Assembly (NCBI RefSeq): GCF_007993935.1
Contig: NZ_VITY01000012.1
Coordinates: 248,001 to 312,000 of the forward strand
Direction: 5' to 3'
DNA: 64,000 nucleotides
Origin: Bradyrhizobium macuxiense
GTDB lineage: Bacteria > Pseudomonadota > Alphaproteobacteria > Rhizobiales > Xanthobacteraceae
The notes under the pieces: generated by a model
What the model was told of the DNA's origin: nothing
Database searches by the model: none
What the model saw: the letters and a program-made list of their open reading frames with translations, nothing else
Position numbers and translations under genes: made by a program
Shown here: positions 1-11,657 of the stretch, one piece after another
Layout: each line of letters opens with the position of its first letter
Numbering within the stretch: position 1 is the first letter of the stretch

Positions 1-1
1 C

Positions 2-2125
2 GCCGGTACCGCGGTGGCGTTCGCAACGGTCTACGCCGCCTACGCGCTGTACGACTTCCTCGCGCCGGCAACCGCCTTCATCCTGCTCGGCATGGTCGCG
101 CTCGGCACGCTCGCGGCCGCGCTGTTGCACGGACCTGCGCTGGCGGGGCTCGGCATCGTCGGCGCCTTCGTCACGCCGATCCTGGTCTCGTCCGACAAGC
201 CCGACTTCTGGTCGCTCTACATCTATCTCGCGATCGTCACGGCGGCGGCGTTCGGCCTCGCGCGGATCCGGCTGTGGCGCTGGCTCGCGGTCACGACAAT
301 CGCGTTCGCGCTGCTATGGACCTTGCCCTGCCTGCAATGCGGCCCGGAGATGATCGCGCCGCACGTCTGCCATGTCATCGCGGGCTTCGTGCTGGCGGCG
401 CTGCTCGTGGTCTGCGGCTTCGTGTTCGGCCCTGATGGCGATGGCGAGGAGATCGAGCCGATCTCGTCCGGTTCGCTCGCCGCCTATCTGTTCGGCGCGA
501 TGCTGATCGTGCTCAACAGCGCCCACGCCGACACCGCGATGATCGGCTTTACGCTGCTAACGGCCGCGAGCCTTGCCGTGGCCTGGCGCGCCCCCGCCGC
601 GACTGGCGTGATCGCCGCCGCGTCAGCGTTCGTCTTCATCGTGTTCGGCGAATGGGCCGTGCGCCGCAATGTCGACATGCTGGTGCTGCCCGGTGGCGCG
701 ATCCCCGGCATCGGCCCATCGGCGACCGACGGCTCGGTCTCGCTGCATCTCGTCACGGCTGCGCTGTTCGCGGCGGCCTTCGGCATCGCCGGCTTCCTCG
801 CGCAATTGCGTTTTGCCACCACGAAGGTCACGGTGACCTGGGCCGCGGCGGCCGTGTTCACACCGGTCGCGCTGCTGGTCGCGCTCTATGCGCGGATCGC
901 GCATCTCGATCGTTCGATCCCGTTCGCAATTCTCGCCGTGCTGCTCGCCGCAGCCTACGCCGCCGCGACCGAAGCGCTGACCCGGCGCGGCGAGCGGCCG
1001 GAGCTGTCGTCCTCGATTGCGCTCTCGGCGACCGGCGCCCTCGCCTCGCTGGCGCTGGCGCTGACCTTCGCTCTCGACAAGGGCTGGCTCACCATTGCGC
1101 TGGCGCTGGTGTCGATGGGCACGGCGTGGCTGTCGGTGCAGCGGCCGATCCCGTTCCTGCGCTGGCTTGCGGCGATCTTCGCCGGCATCGTCGTGCTGCG
1201 CATCGGCTATGAGCCGCGGATCGCGGGCGATGTCGTCGGTACCACGCCGATCTTCAACTGGCTGCTGTGGGGCTATGGCGTTCCGGCGCTGTCATTCTGG
1301 GCCGGAGGCCATTTCCTGCGCCGCAACGGCGACGACGTGCCGCTGCGCATGGTCGAGTCGGCGGCGATCCTGTTCACGGTGCTGCTCGCCTTCATGGAGA
1401 TCCGCCACGCTGTTAATCGCGGCGACGTCTACTACGCCAGCGCGGGACTGACCGAGGTCGCCTTGCAGGTCGGCGTAGCGCTTGCGATGGCGATCGGGCT
1501 GGAGCGGCTGCGGCTGCGCAGCGGCAGCATCGTCCACAATGTCGGCGCGGTGCTGCTGACCGCGTTCGCCGGGCTTGCCAGCCTGTTCGGACTGCTGGGG
1601 CTGGAGAACCCGATGCTGTGGTGGCAGGACGTCGGCGGCAGCTTCATCAATCTGCTGCTGCTCGGCTATGCATTGCCGGCCGTGCTGGCGCTGTTGCTGT
1701 CCTACGCGGTAGCCGGCCATCGTCCCGCTGCCTACGCCAACACGATCGCGGCCGGCGCGCTCATCCTTGCGCTCGCTTATCTCAGCTTCGAAATCCGCAG
1801 GCTGTATCATGGACCGGTGCTGACGCGCGGCGAGACCACGGGCGCGGAGCAATACACCTATTCGATCGCGTGGCTGATGTTCGGCGTCGCGCTGCTCGGC
1901 GTCGGCATCGTGGTCAACTCGCAGCGGGCGCGGCTTGCGTCCGCTGTGGTGATCGGGCTGACGATCCTGAAGGCGTTCCTGGTCGACATGTCGACACTCA
2001 CCGGCGTCTACCGGGCGCTGTCGTTCATGTGCCTTGGCATCGTGCTGGTCGCGATCGGCTGGCTATACCAGCGCATCCTATTCCGCAGGCGGGCCACTCC
2101 ACCCGTCCCGCAGACCGGGACTTGA
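2..2125 (+). CDS. DUF2339 family multi-pass membrane protein (5' partial)
   Basis: The protein is almost entirely hydrophobic segments separated by short basic loops, with about 20 or more predicted membrane helices, as in DUF2339 proteins of the inner membrane. Their function is not established. The frame is open to the left edge, and the first possible in-window start, a GTG at 14, has no ribosome binding site. Family members are usually longer than the roughly 708 codons seen, so the N-terminal part lies outside the window. The C-terminal end, a helix followed by a short basic tail, is complete. It stands alone; the next gene is convergent. Confidence 0.75.
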   Translation, partial: AGTAVAFATVYAAYALYDFLAPATAFILLGMVALGTLAAALLHGPALAGLGIVGAFVTPILVSSDKPDFWSLYIYLAIVTAAAFGLARIRLWRWLAVTTIAFALLWTLPCLQCGPEMIAPHVCHVIAGFVLAALLVVCGFVFGPDGDGEEIEPISSGSLAAYLFGAMLIVLNSAHADTAMIGFTLLTAASLAVAWRAPAATGVIAAASAFVFIVFGEWAVRRNVDMLVLPGGAIPGIGPSATDGSVSLHLVTAALFAAAFGIAGFLAQLRFATTKVTVTWAAAAVFTPVALLVALYARIAHLDRSIPFAILAVLLAAAYAAATEALTRRGERPELSSSIALSATGALASLALALTFALDKGWLTIALALVSMGTAWLSVQRPIPFLRWLAAIFAGIVVLRIGYEPRIAGDVVGTTPIFNWLLWGYGVPALSFWAGGHFLRRNGDDVPLRMVESAAILFTVLLAFMEIRHAVNRGDVYYASAGLTEVALQVGVALAMAIGLERLRLRSGSIVHNVGAVLLTAFAGLASLFGLLGLENPMLWWQDVGGSFINLLLLGYALPAVLALLLSYAVAGHRPAAYANTIAAGALILALAYLSFEIRRLYHGPVLTRGETTGAEQYTYSIAWLMFGVALLGVGIVVNSQRARLASAVVIGLTILKAFLVDMSTLTGVYRALSFMCLGIVLVAIGWLYQRILFRRRATPPVPQTGT

Positions 2126-2152
2126 AGCATGTTGTCCTGAACAGCGAGAGCC

Positions 2153-2386
2153 TCAGTCGACGGATTCAGCGACCAAGCGAATCCGGAATACCGGTTTTCT
2201 GCCCTCGTCGAGCAGCTCCATGTGCCACTCGCTGTTCTGCTTCATGTTGCGCGAAATGCTGCCGAGGAAATTGCCGCAGACCTTGGTCATCTCGGCCCAG
2301 GCCACGTCGCGGCTCTCGAACTCGGTCGCGTGATCGGACGCACCGGCGTAGTCGCCGTCGCTGATCCGGAAAAAATACTGCGCCAT
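2153..2386 (-). CDS. small DUF6894-like protein
   Basis: A 77-residue protein starting MAQYFFRISDGD. The opening (M-x-x-YFF followed by an acidic stretch) matches the small DUF6894-type proteins common in Bradyrhizobium, and a second relative lies at 48781-49038. The frame stays open 24 codons upstream, but the YFF motif normally sits at the N-terminus, so the ATG at 2386 is preferred. There is no signal peptide or membrane segment; a cytoplasmic place is inferred. The function of the family is unknown. Confidence 0.65.
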   Translation of the reverse strand: MAQYFFRISDGDYAGASDHATEFESRDVAWAEMTKVCGNFLGSISRNMKQNSEWHMELLDEGRKPVFRIRLVAESVD

Positions 2387-2528
2387 ATGACTACTCAAAT
2401 CGGTGTCCCCACCATCCCGCCTCGCGGCGATGAACGCTAGGTATTGAGTAGCTATCAACGCGTGGCGACCGCCATCCGTATGACTACGGCTCGGAGCGTA
2501 TTCCCGCTAACGCGCAGATGAGAAGCGA

Positions 2529-2579
2529 GAGCGTTTTCGAGCGAAGTGGATACCGGTTCGCGTGAAGAAAACGCGTCAA
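2529..2579 (+). repeat. dispersed palindromic element, family A, copy 1
   Basis: A roughly 50-nt element with terminal arms GCGTTTTC and GAAAACGC. The same 49 nt occur, identical and reverse-complemented, at 61709-61757, and a diverged copy lies at 19342-19390. Just downstream (about 2592-2630) a second hairpin, GTTCCGATT-C-AATCGGAAC, is flanked by GAGCCT and AGGCTC. This copy is intergenic, unlike the other two, which overlap coding sequences. Confidence 0.85.
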
Positions 2580-2626
2580 AACAGGAATCTGGAGCCTCGT
2601 TCCGATTCAATCGGAACGGATAGGCT

Positions 2627-3205
2627 CTAGTCGGTCGAGCGGCGCAATTCCGGCGCGCTCTCGACCTTTGCCGGCTCGGCCTTGACCGGCTCGAGCTTCG
2701 CGCTTCCGACCTGCGGTGTCTCAACGCGCGACACTTCGGTCGGCGTGGCATCGGCGGATCGCGTGCGCGGGTGCAGCGTGCGCGGACGCGCCGCCGCGCG
2801 CGCCATCAGCATCTGCTGGCCGCCCTGGTGATGGAAATCGCAATAGGCGAAGCCCATGCCGGAGACCGAGCCGCGGAACGAGCGGTCGTCCTGCTTGTCG
2901 AGATTGAAGCAAGGTTCGAACGGAATGCCCTTCAGCGAGGCGCAAACGCTCTGGCCGCGGATTTGCAGCGTATTGCCAGGCAGGCGCACGTGGCGGATCG
3001 GGCCGGAGCCGGAGAACTGGATCGAGCCTGCCGCGCCGAGATCGTCGAGGATACGGCCGGCGCCGCGGGTGCCATCGAAGCAGGTGAAGGCGAATACCTT
3101 GCCGGCGACGAATCTGCGGGCCTCATCGGCATTCATACTGCCTGCGAATGCCGGCACGACCATCGCTCCGGCCGTGACGGCCCCCAACACCAAACGCGCA
3201 AGCAT
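2627..3205 (-). CDS. secreted hypothetical protein
   Basis: A 192-residue protein with a clear N-terminal signal peptide (MLARLVLGAVTAGAMVVPAFA, cleavage after about residue 21). It then has a compact region of about 120 residues with four cysteines (near 42, 88, 99 and 122) that could form disulfides in the periplasm. The C-terminal 60 residues are low-complexity, rich in Ala, Pro, Glu and Lys with repeated K-x-E-P-A-K-like units. The ATG at 3205 is preceded by GTGGAG at good spacing. I do not recognise the domain. It is monocistronic, and the convergent 3' side carries repeat family A. Confidence 0.65.
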   Translation of the reverse strand: MLARLVLGAVTAGAMVVPAFAGSMNADEARRFVAGKVFAFTCFDGTRGAGRILDDLGAAGSIQFSGSGPIRHVRLPGNTLQIRGQSVCASLKGIPFEPCFNLDKQDDRSFRGSVSGMGFAYCDFHHQGGQQMLMARAAARPRTLHPRTRSADATPTEVSRVETPQVGSAKLEPVKAEPAKVESAPELRRSTD

Positions 3206-3392
3206 GAGCTACTCCACTTACGAGCGCGGGCACCCGCTCCTTGTTGAGCATGATCCCCGCTACCGACGCTTCTCGGCGTCTGCGCGAGGACACCCGGCCC
3301 CCCGGGATCATGCTGCAAGCCTCTTTACCCGCTGCTTACCATACCAACAGTGGCAACATTGGAGCAGCTTCGTTGGTAAAGTCTGAACGTCC

Positions 3393-4379
3393 TCAGACTA
3401 TTTTTACCACGATCCGGCCGCGGACCTGGCCACCGAGGATCTTCGCACCGTAGCCCATGACATCGTCCAAGGCGATTTCATGAGTGATATCAGCCAGTTT
3501 TGCCTTATCCAGATCGCTGGCAAGGCGCTGCCAGGCGGTCCTGCGGAGCTCGATCGGGCACATCACGGAATCGATGCCGAGAAGGCACACACCCCGCAAA
3601 ATGAAAGGCGCGACCGACGACGGCAGGTCCATACCGGCCGCCAGGCCGCAGGCCGCGATGGCGCCGCCGTATTTGGTCATCGACAGCAAATTGGCGAGCG
3701 TGGTCGATCCGACGCTGTCGACGCCTCCGGCCCAGCGCTCCTTCGCGAGCGCCTTCGGGGCACCCGACAATTCGGCGCGGTCGATCACCTCGGTGGCGCC
3801 GAGCCCCTTGAGGTAATCGGCCTCCGACATCCGGCCGGTCGAGGCGATGACGTGGTAGCCGAGCTTCGACAGCACGGCGATCGCGACCGAGCCGACGCCG
3901 CCGGCCGCGCCCGTCACCACGATCGGACCGCTATTCGGGGTCAGACCGTGCTTCTCCAGCGCCAGCACGGACAGCATCGCGGTGTAGCCGGCCGTGCCGA
4001 CCGCCATCGCGTCGCGGGCCGAGATGCCGTCAGGCAGCCGGACCAGCCAGTCGCCCTTGACGCGGGCCTTTTCGGCATAGGCGCCGAGATGGGTCTCGCC
4101 CATGCCCCAGCCGTTGCAGACGACCTTGTCGCCTGCCTTCCAGTCGGGATGGCTGGATTGCTCGACCGTGCCGGCGAAGTCGATGCCGGCGATCATCGGG
4201 AAGCGGCGCACCACCGGCGCCTTGCCGGTCAGCGCCAGGCCGTCCTTGTAGTTCAGCGTCGACCATTCGACGCGGACGGTGACGTCGCCGTCCATCAATT
4301 CCGCGTCGTCGAATTGGGTCAGTGCGGCGGTGGTACCCTTGTCCGCCTTGTCGATCCTGATTGCCTTGAACGTCGCCAC
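3393..4379 (-). CDS. acuI: acrylyl-CoA reductase / YhdH-type quinone oxidoreductase (MDR)
   Basis: A zinc-independent medium-chain dehydrogenase/reductase of the AcuI/YhdH group. Known members reduce acryloyl-CoA to propanoyl-CoA with NADPH, which clears a toxic electrophile. The N-terminal GroES-like domain contains the characteristic LNYKDGLALTG segment, and the Rossmann domain has VTGAAGGVGSVA for nucleotide binding near residue 150. The chosen GTG start at 4379 gives MATFKAI, the usual beginning of this family; an upstream in-frame GTG at 4388 would add three residues. GGGGAG stands 8 nt before the start, inside a hairpin arm. It lies 45 nt after an MFS gene on the same strand, so the two may be co-transcribed. 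Confidence 0.88.
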   Translation of the reverse strand: MATFKAIRIDKADKGTTAALTQFDDAELMDGDVTVRVEWSTLNYKDGLALTGKAPVVRRFPMIAGIDFAGTVEQSSHPDWKAGDKVVCNGWGMGETHLGAYAEKARVKGDWLVRLPDGISARDAMAVGTAGYTAMLSVLALEKHGLTPNSGPIVVTGAAGGVGSVAIAVLSKLGYHVIASTGRMSEADYLKGLGATEVIDRAELSGAPKALAKERWAGGVDSVGSTTLANLLSMTKYGGAIAACGLAAGMDLPSSVAPFILRGVCLLGIDSVMCPIELRRTAWQRLASDLDKAKLADITHEIALDDVMGYGAKILGGQVRGRIVVKIV

Positions 4380-4385
4380 GATGAG

Positions 4386-4415
4386 CACTCCCCGTAATTC
4401 TGGTTTCGGGGAGTG
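4386..4415 (-). promoter_or_regulatory. hairpin holding the acuI ribosome binding site
   Basis: On the minus strand CACTCCCCG and CGGGGAGTG form a perfect 9-bp stem around a 12-nt loop. The 3' arm contains the GGGGAG that serves as the Shine-Dalgarno of acuI. No T-run follows, so it is not a typical terminator. Translational occlusion is inferred, not shown. Confidence 0.45.
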
Positions 4416-4424
4416 TTTAACCCA

Positions 4425-5669
4425 TCAGGCGGGCTGCGCAACCGGGCGGGCGACCGGGGCCTCGACGATCGGCAGGTTGATCAGCGCCGACAGCACGCCG
4501 AACAGCACCGACAGCCACCAGATCGGGGTGTAGGAACCAAACTGCTCGAACACGACACCGCCGAGCCAGACCCCGAGGAAGCCGCCGACCTGATGGCTGA
4601 CGAAGGCGAAGCCATAGAGGGTGGAGAACCAGCGGGTGCCGAACATCAGCGCCACCAGCGCCGAGGTCGGCGGCACGCTCGACAGCCACAGCAGTCCCGA
4701 GACCGCGCCGAACGCAATCGCCGAGAACGGCGTGACGGGGAACGAGATGAAGGCGACGGTTGCCAGCGCGCGCGACAGGTAGATCATCGAGAGCAAATAA
4801 CGCTTCGGAAAGAAGTTCTGCAGCCAGCCGACGCTGAGCGATCCGACGATATTGAACAGGCCGATTGCCGCGACCACCCAACCGCCTGTTGTCGCCGGAA
4901 TGCCGCGATCCGCCAGATAGGCCGGCAGATGGATGGTGATGAAGGCGAGCTGAAAGCCGCAGGTGAAGAAGCCGAGCACCAGCAGCACGTAGGAGCGATG
5001 GCCGAAGGCCTCCGCCAGCGCAGTCTTGAACGATTGCTGATCGGCGGGCGCTACATCCTTCGTCTCCGCCGGCGGCGTCGCCAGCGCGAGCGAGAGCGGC
5101 AGGATCAACAGCATCAGCGCGCTGAACACGACCAGCGCAGTCTGCCAGCCGAAATTGTCGATCAAGGCGACGCCAAACGGCGCAAACAGGAACTGGCCGA
5201 ACGAGCCGGCGGCGGTGCCGGCGCCGAGCGCGATGCCGCGCCGCTCGGGCGGCAACAGCTTGCTGAAGGCGGCCAGCACGAGATTGAACGACGAGCCCGA
5301 CAGGCCGAAACCGATCAGCACGCCGGCGCTGATGTCGAGCGACACTGAGGTGGTGGAGTAACGCATCAGCAGCAGGCCGGCGGCGTACAGCAACGCACCG
5401 ACGATCATGACACGCAGCAGCCCGAAGCGGTCGGCAATGGCGCCTGCGATCGGCTGGCCGAGACCCCACAGCAGGTTCTGCAGCGCGATGGCGAGGCCGA
5501 ACACGTCGCGGCCCCAGGCGAATTCGCGGCCCATCGGCTGCACGAAGAAACCGAGGCTGGAGCGCGGACCGAAACTCAGCAACGCGATCGCGCAGCCGCA
5601 GACGATGATGACGAGCGGCGTGCGCCACGTGCCGGACGCCGGCCGAAGATCTCCTGTCGTAACAGCCAT
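4425..5669 (-). CDS. MFS transporter
   Basis: A 414-residue inner-membrane carrier with about 12 hydrophobic helices and major-facilitator landmarks: a GxxADRFGxxR-like loop between helices 2 and 3 (GAIADRFGLLRVM) and a central cytoplasmic loop near residue 200. The order of motifs suits the carboxylate/monocarboxylate side of the superfamily, but the substrate cannot be read from sequence. The frame extends 59 codons upstream; the ATG at 5669 is chosen because GGGGGAAGG precedes it and the protein then begins with a short cytoplasmic tail. Downstream acuI suggests uptake of an organic acid that feeds C3-CoA metabolism, which is inference. Confidence 0.8.
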   Translation of the reverse strand: MAVTTGDLRPASGTWRTPLVIIVCGCAIALLSFGPRSSLGFFVQPMGREFAWGRDVFGLAIALQNLLWGLGQPIAGAIADRFGLLRVMIVGALLYAAGLLLMRYSTTSVSLDISAGVLIGFGLSGSSFNLVLAAFSKLLPPERRGIALGAGTAAGSFGQFLFAPFGVALIDNFGWQTALVVFSALMLLILPLSLALATPPAETKDVAPADQQSFKTALAEAFGHRSYVLLVLGFFTCGFQLAFITIHLPAYLADRGIPATTGGWVVAAIGLFNIVGSLSVGWLQNFFPKRYLLSMIYLSRALATVAFISFPVTPFSAIAFGAVSGLLWLSSVPPTSALVALMFGTRWFSTLYGFAFVSHQVGGFLGVWLGGVVFEQFGSYTPIWWLSVLFGVLSALINLPIVEAPVARPVAQPA

Positions 5670-5677
5670 CTTGCCTT

Positions 5678-5698
5678 CCCCCGCAACTGCTGCGGGGG
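5678..5698 (-). promoter_or_regulatory. hairpin overlapping the MFS gene ribosome binding site
   Basis: CCCCCGCA and TGCGGGGG form an 8-bp stem with a 5-nt loop. Its minus-strand 3' arm supplies the G-run of the GGGGGAAGG Shine-Dalgarno, 9 nt before the start codon at 5669. This is the same arrangement as at the neighbouring acuI start. Confidence 0.4.
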
Positions 5699-5869
5699 AA
5701 CCGCCCCGCCCAACGTTACGGGGAGTTAATGCAGGTGCATGAAAATCCCAAGAGGGGCATGAGAAAAACAAGAGAAAAATATTCGCCTGCAGAGCTGCCC
5801 TGCAGAATCCGAGAGGATGATGAGCGTCATTCCGGGGCATGGCCAACCCGGAACTGGGAAGCGACTGGC

Positions 5870-7354
5870 CTACCGCTTGGTGCTGGCCTGCTCGGCCGAG
5901 CTCTGGGCGGCTTCGGCGAGTTGCGCCGAGATCTTGGCGGTCTCGGCCGCACTGCCCCAGCTCGGCGCGTCGCTGCCGTCGCCCCAGGCGCGCGGGCGAT
6001 AGAAGGTGTGGACGCCGAACTTGTAGGTCTTCTTCATCTCACTGACCCAGGACGGCCGCACCCAATAGGCGTGGTAGTGGGTCGAGCGATCGACTTCCGG
6101 CAGCCACAATTTGCCGTCGAGCATCGCCTTCGCGATCTTCTTGGCACGGTCCCACATGTCGGGCTCGCGGACGACGTCGGGGATGTTGTCGCAGGCGAAG
6201 GTGAACTGGCAGGCGTAGTGGCGGTTCTTGTTCTGGTAGACCACGCCGCACACCGTCTCCGGATACTTGCCGGAGAAGGCGCGGTTCAGCACCACCTGGG
6301 CGACCGCGATCTGGCCGCGCACCGCTTCGCCGCGCGCTTCGAAATAGACCGCCTCGGCGAGGCACTTCTCCGACTTGGCGCGCGACTTGTCGTCGAACAG
6401 GCCGAGCCGTTCCGCCGGCGTCTTGCTGTGCTGGTCGTCGGCGTTGACCTCGCCCTTCGGCGCGATGCTCTCGCCCATCTCGCCGGCCTTGACCGGGCCG
6501 TCGGCATCGACCGGCAGTGACGCCATCACCTTCATGTCGGGATCGGGCTGCACTGCGGGCGCCACGACGACCGGCGCCTCGCCGGGCTGCCAGCGCTCGA
6601 GATTCTCGGGCGTGCCGAGCGACGAGCCGAAGAACAGGCTGGCGGTCTTGAATGCAAACGGGTCGCGCTCGTGCGCTACATCGACGGGCGGCGCAGCAGC
6701 AGGCTTCGCGGGCACAGGTTTCAAATCGTCGAGCGGGTTGGCCTCGAGCGACATAGACACGTCGTATTGCTGCGGCGCCGGCTTGGCATATTGCGGCAGC
6801 GGCGGCGCACGCAGCGCCTCCTGCAATTCGGGATCGAGCGGCGCGTTATCCGCCGGCGCGGTCGCCGTCTTCATGCCCTTGACCGACGAATTCGATGTCG
6901 CGGGATCCTCGTTCGCCGGCGCCGGGTTTGCGGGCGGCTCTGCGGGTTCAACCTGGTCTGGCCGCCGGACGACGAGACGATCGCCCTTCAGGGTGCGATC
7001 GACCTTGGGAAAATCCGATGCCTGGTAGCGCGGCGGTGGCGTGGTGATCGGATTTCGCGTCACCGCGCCGGTGATGTCGCCGCTCGAGCTGTCCAGCCGC
7101 GCGAGCAGGATTTGCGGATCTTGCGGCGCCGAGGTTCCGATCGGACGGCCGAAGCTGTAGGTCGCGACCTGGATGGAGCCGACTGCGGATGCGAAGACGC
7201 GCTTCTGCCAGCGCTCGGCGACGCCGGGCTGCCGGGCCAGGAGCGAGGCAATATCCTGATATCCGAGCTCGGTCGGCATCAGTGCGAAGATGCCAAGACC
7301 GAGACCGAAGAGCGCGAGCCGTGCGCCCTTCGGCTGGTTACGCGACACAAACAT
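5870..7354 (-). CDS. SleB-family cell wall hydrolase
   Basis: A 494-residue protein with one N-terminal membrane anchor (about residues 12-28). A long Pro/Ala-rich linker follows to about residue 310, then a C-terminal Hydrolase_2 (SleB/CwlJ) domain with AEAVYFEARGE and QVVLNRAFSGKYPETVCGVV. These enzymes are lytic transglycosylases or amidases that cut peptidoglycan; a periplasmic place tethered to the inner membrane is inferred. The glutamates of the YFEARGE motif are the likely catalytic region. The ATG at 7354 is preferred; a TTG 15 nt upstream is also in frame. It is monocistronic, with the 392-nt region upstream holding a repeat and the ppdK terminator. Confidence 0.82.
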   Translation of the reverse strand: MFVSRNQPKGARLALFGLGLGIFALMPTELGYQDIASLLARQPGVAERWQKRVFASAVGSIQVATYSFGRPIGTSAPQDPQILLARLDSSSGDITGAVTRNPITTPPPRYQASDFPKVDRTLKGDRLVVRRPDQVEPAEPPANPAPANEDPATSNSSVKGMKTATAPADNAPLDPELQEALRAPPLPQYAKPAPQQYDVSMSLEANPLDDLKPVPAKPAAAPPVDVAHERDPFAFKTASLFFGSSLGTPENLERWQPGEAPVVVAPAVQPDPDMKVMASLPVDADGPVKAGEMGESIAPKGEVNADDQHSKTPAERLGLFDDKSRAKSEKCLAEAVYFEARGEAVRGQIAVAQVVLNRAFSGKYPETVCGVVYQNKNRHYACQFTFACDNIPDVVREPDMWDRAKKIAKAMLDGKLWLPEVDRSTHYHAYWVRPSWVSEMKKTYKFGVHTFYRPRAWGDGSDAPSWGSAAETAKISAQLAEAAQSSAEQASTKR

Positions 7355-7597
7355 CGTACGCTCACGCAACGCTTACTGAGTGCAATCGAACGCGGTACAT
7401 CCGCGCAATTCGACCTTTCCCGTTGCTAACTTGTTTAGGTTGCCGCGGAGTTAATCAGCGTTGCCCGCACGCTACACTCAAGCGATCGCGCACATGTCGC
7501 GCGCTGCATCGTGCGCGTTGGTAAACGCGCAGCGCATGAAAGTCGTAAACAACGGGTGAACGGAGATGGTGAAGGAGACGTTACCCGTCCCTCACCC

Positions 7598-7681
7598 GTC
7601 ATTGCGAGGAGCGAAGCGACGAAGCAATCCATCGCTCCGCATATACGGTGAGATGGATTGCTTCGCTTCGCTCGCAATGAC
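7598..7681. repeat. dispersed palindromic repeat, family E, copy 1
   Basis: Imperfect inverted repeat starting GTCATTGCGAGGAGCG and ending CGCTCGCAATGAC, with internal GAAGCAATCCAT and ATGGATTGCTTC. Five further copies lie at 25689, 29720, 40694, 44331 and 47217, all between genes. The remaining bases of the 7370-7761 gap hold only the ppdK terminator. Confidence 0.9.
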
Positions 7682-7701
7682 GATCTCTTCTGGCGGTGCA
7701 C

Positions 7702-7736
7702 GACAAACAAAATGGCCGGGACTCGGTCCCGGCCAT
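7702..7736 (-). terminator. intrinsic terminator of ppdK
   Basis: On the minus strand an 11-bp perfect stem (ATGGCCGGGAC and GTCCCGGCCAT, 3-nt loop) is followed by TTTGTTTG, 26 nt downstream of the ppdK stop codon. Confidence 0.8.
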
Positions 7737-7761
7737 CGCACTTTCTGAACTGCTCGATTGC

Positions 7762-10683
<2,922 letters not shown>

Positions 10684-10774
10684 GTCAGACAACAATCCGG
10701 AAGGAGGGGTCGAAGATGCGCGCCTTACACCATTTTGAGGGGTTCCGCGCAAGCCGCGAAACCCCGCTTTCCCG

Positions 10775-10930
10775 CTACAGGTGCAGCCAGCGCAGCAAGC
10801 CCATTCCCACGAGCCCGACGAAGATCAGGTAGATCGCGACGATGTAGTTGAGGAGCCGCGGCATGATCAGGATCAGGACGCCTGCAGCCAGCGCCACGAT
10901 GGCAGGCAGATGCCCAGCGGTGATGGTCAT
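10775..10930 (-). CDS. DUF3096 small membrane protein
   Basis: A 51-residue protein consisting of two hydrophobic helices, ending LVGMGLLRWLHL, with the central ILIMPRLLNYIVAIYLI block typical of DUF3096. Inner-membrane location is inferred; function is unknown. The start at 10930 follows GGAGA at proper spacing; the in-frame upstream ATG would add a hydrophilic segment unlike the family. It lies 92 nt upstream of ppdK on the same strand and may be transcribed separately. Confidence 0.75.
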   Translation of the reverse strand: MTITAGHLPAIVALAAGVLILIMPRLLNYIVAIYLIFVGLVGMGLLRWLHL

Positions 10931-11163
10931 TGAAGTTTTCTCCGGCAGTTTTTGGAGGTGCGAATCGAGCGGCAGTTTATCCGCTGAGGAGGTTCCCACA
11001 TCAAGACGCCTGCACGGCCTGAGAGTTCCCGTGACTCACGAAAATTGCTCCAAATTGCCGCGTATGTGGCGGTGGTTTTTCCGGAACATCACCGCAGCCG
11101 ATGCATTGGCCCGACGTGCGCTTCGGCGAAGGCCGGCGCGTGCCATAAAGAATGGAGCGAGCC

Positions 11164-11523
11164 ATGCGAAACAGAATACTTGCCGTTGCAGCCGTTGCTG
11201 CTGCGATCACGGTGCCGGCTGTTGCCGCACAGGCCCAGACCGTTGGCGTTGTCCGCGGTGGCCCGCCGGTTGCAGTCGAGGAGGATGGAGGGATTGCAGT
11301 CGATCAGCGACCCGCCTTCCGCGAATACATCGTGCGCGAGCGCGTACCGAACTACACCATTCCCGATCGCGTCGTGGTCGGCACCGTGCTGCCGGACGCC
11401 GGCGTGACCTATTACGACGTGCCGCAACGTTTCGGCGCGACACCCTATCGCTACACCGTCGTGAATGGTGAGACCGTTCTGGTCGAGCCGCGTTCGCGAC
11501 GGATCGTTCAGGTGGTCGACTAG
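11164..11523 (+). CDS. DUF1236 secreted protein
   Basis: A 119-residue protein with a signal peptide (MRNRILAVAAVAAAITVPAVAAQA). The mature part ends in a conserved C-terminal block, YRYTVVNGETVLVEPRSRRI, typical of DUF1236 proteins of Bradyrhizobiaceae, whose role is unknown. The ATG at 11164 follows GGAGCGAGCC; an ATG four codons earlier is possible but leaves no ribosome binding site. An intrinsic terminator lies 83 nt downstream, so the gene is monocistronic. Confidence 0.8.
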   Translation: MRNRILAVAAVAAAITVPAVAAQAQTVGVVRGGPPVAVEEDGGIAVDQRPAFREYIVRERVPNYTIPDRVVVGTVLPDAGVTYYDVPQRFGATPYRYTVVNGETVLVEPRSRRIVQVVD

Positions 11524-11606
11524 AGCAAACGTCAGCGCGATGACCTGAACGAACAGTCCGGGCGCCGCGCAAGCGGATCTGCGCGAAGATCGACCGGACC
11601 AGAAAG

Positions 11607-11639
11607 CCCCGCCCGGCCTCCCCACCGGGCGGGGTTTTT
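11607..11639 (+). terminator. intrinsic terminator after the DUF1236 gene
   Basis: CCCCGCCCGG pairs with CCGGGCGGGG (10 bp, 8-nt loop) and is followed by TTTTT. Confidence 0.9.
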
Positions 11640-11657
11640 CTGTCGTGTTCTGCCGGC

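Noticed and set aside
11083..11107. Possible EcfG-type promoter (GGAAC, 16 nt, CATT) before the DUF1236 gene
   Set aside because: The -10 half differs from CGTT and no other copies support it; kept only as a possibility.
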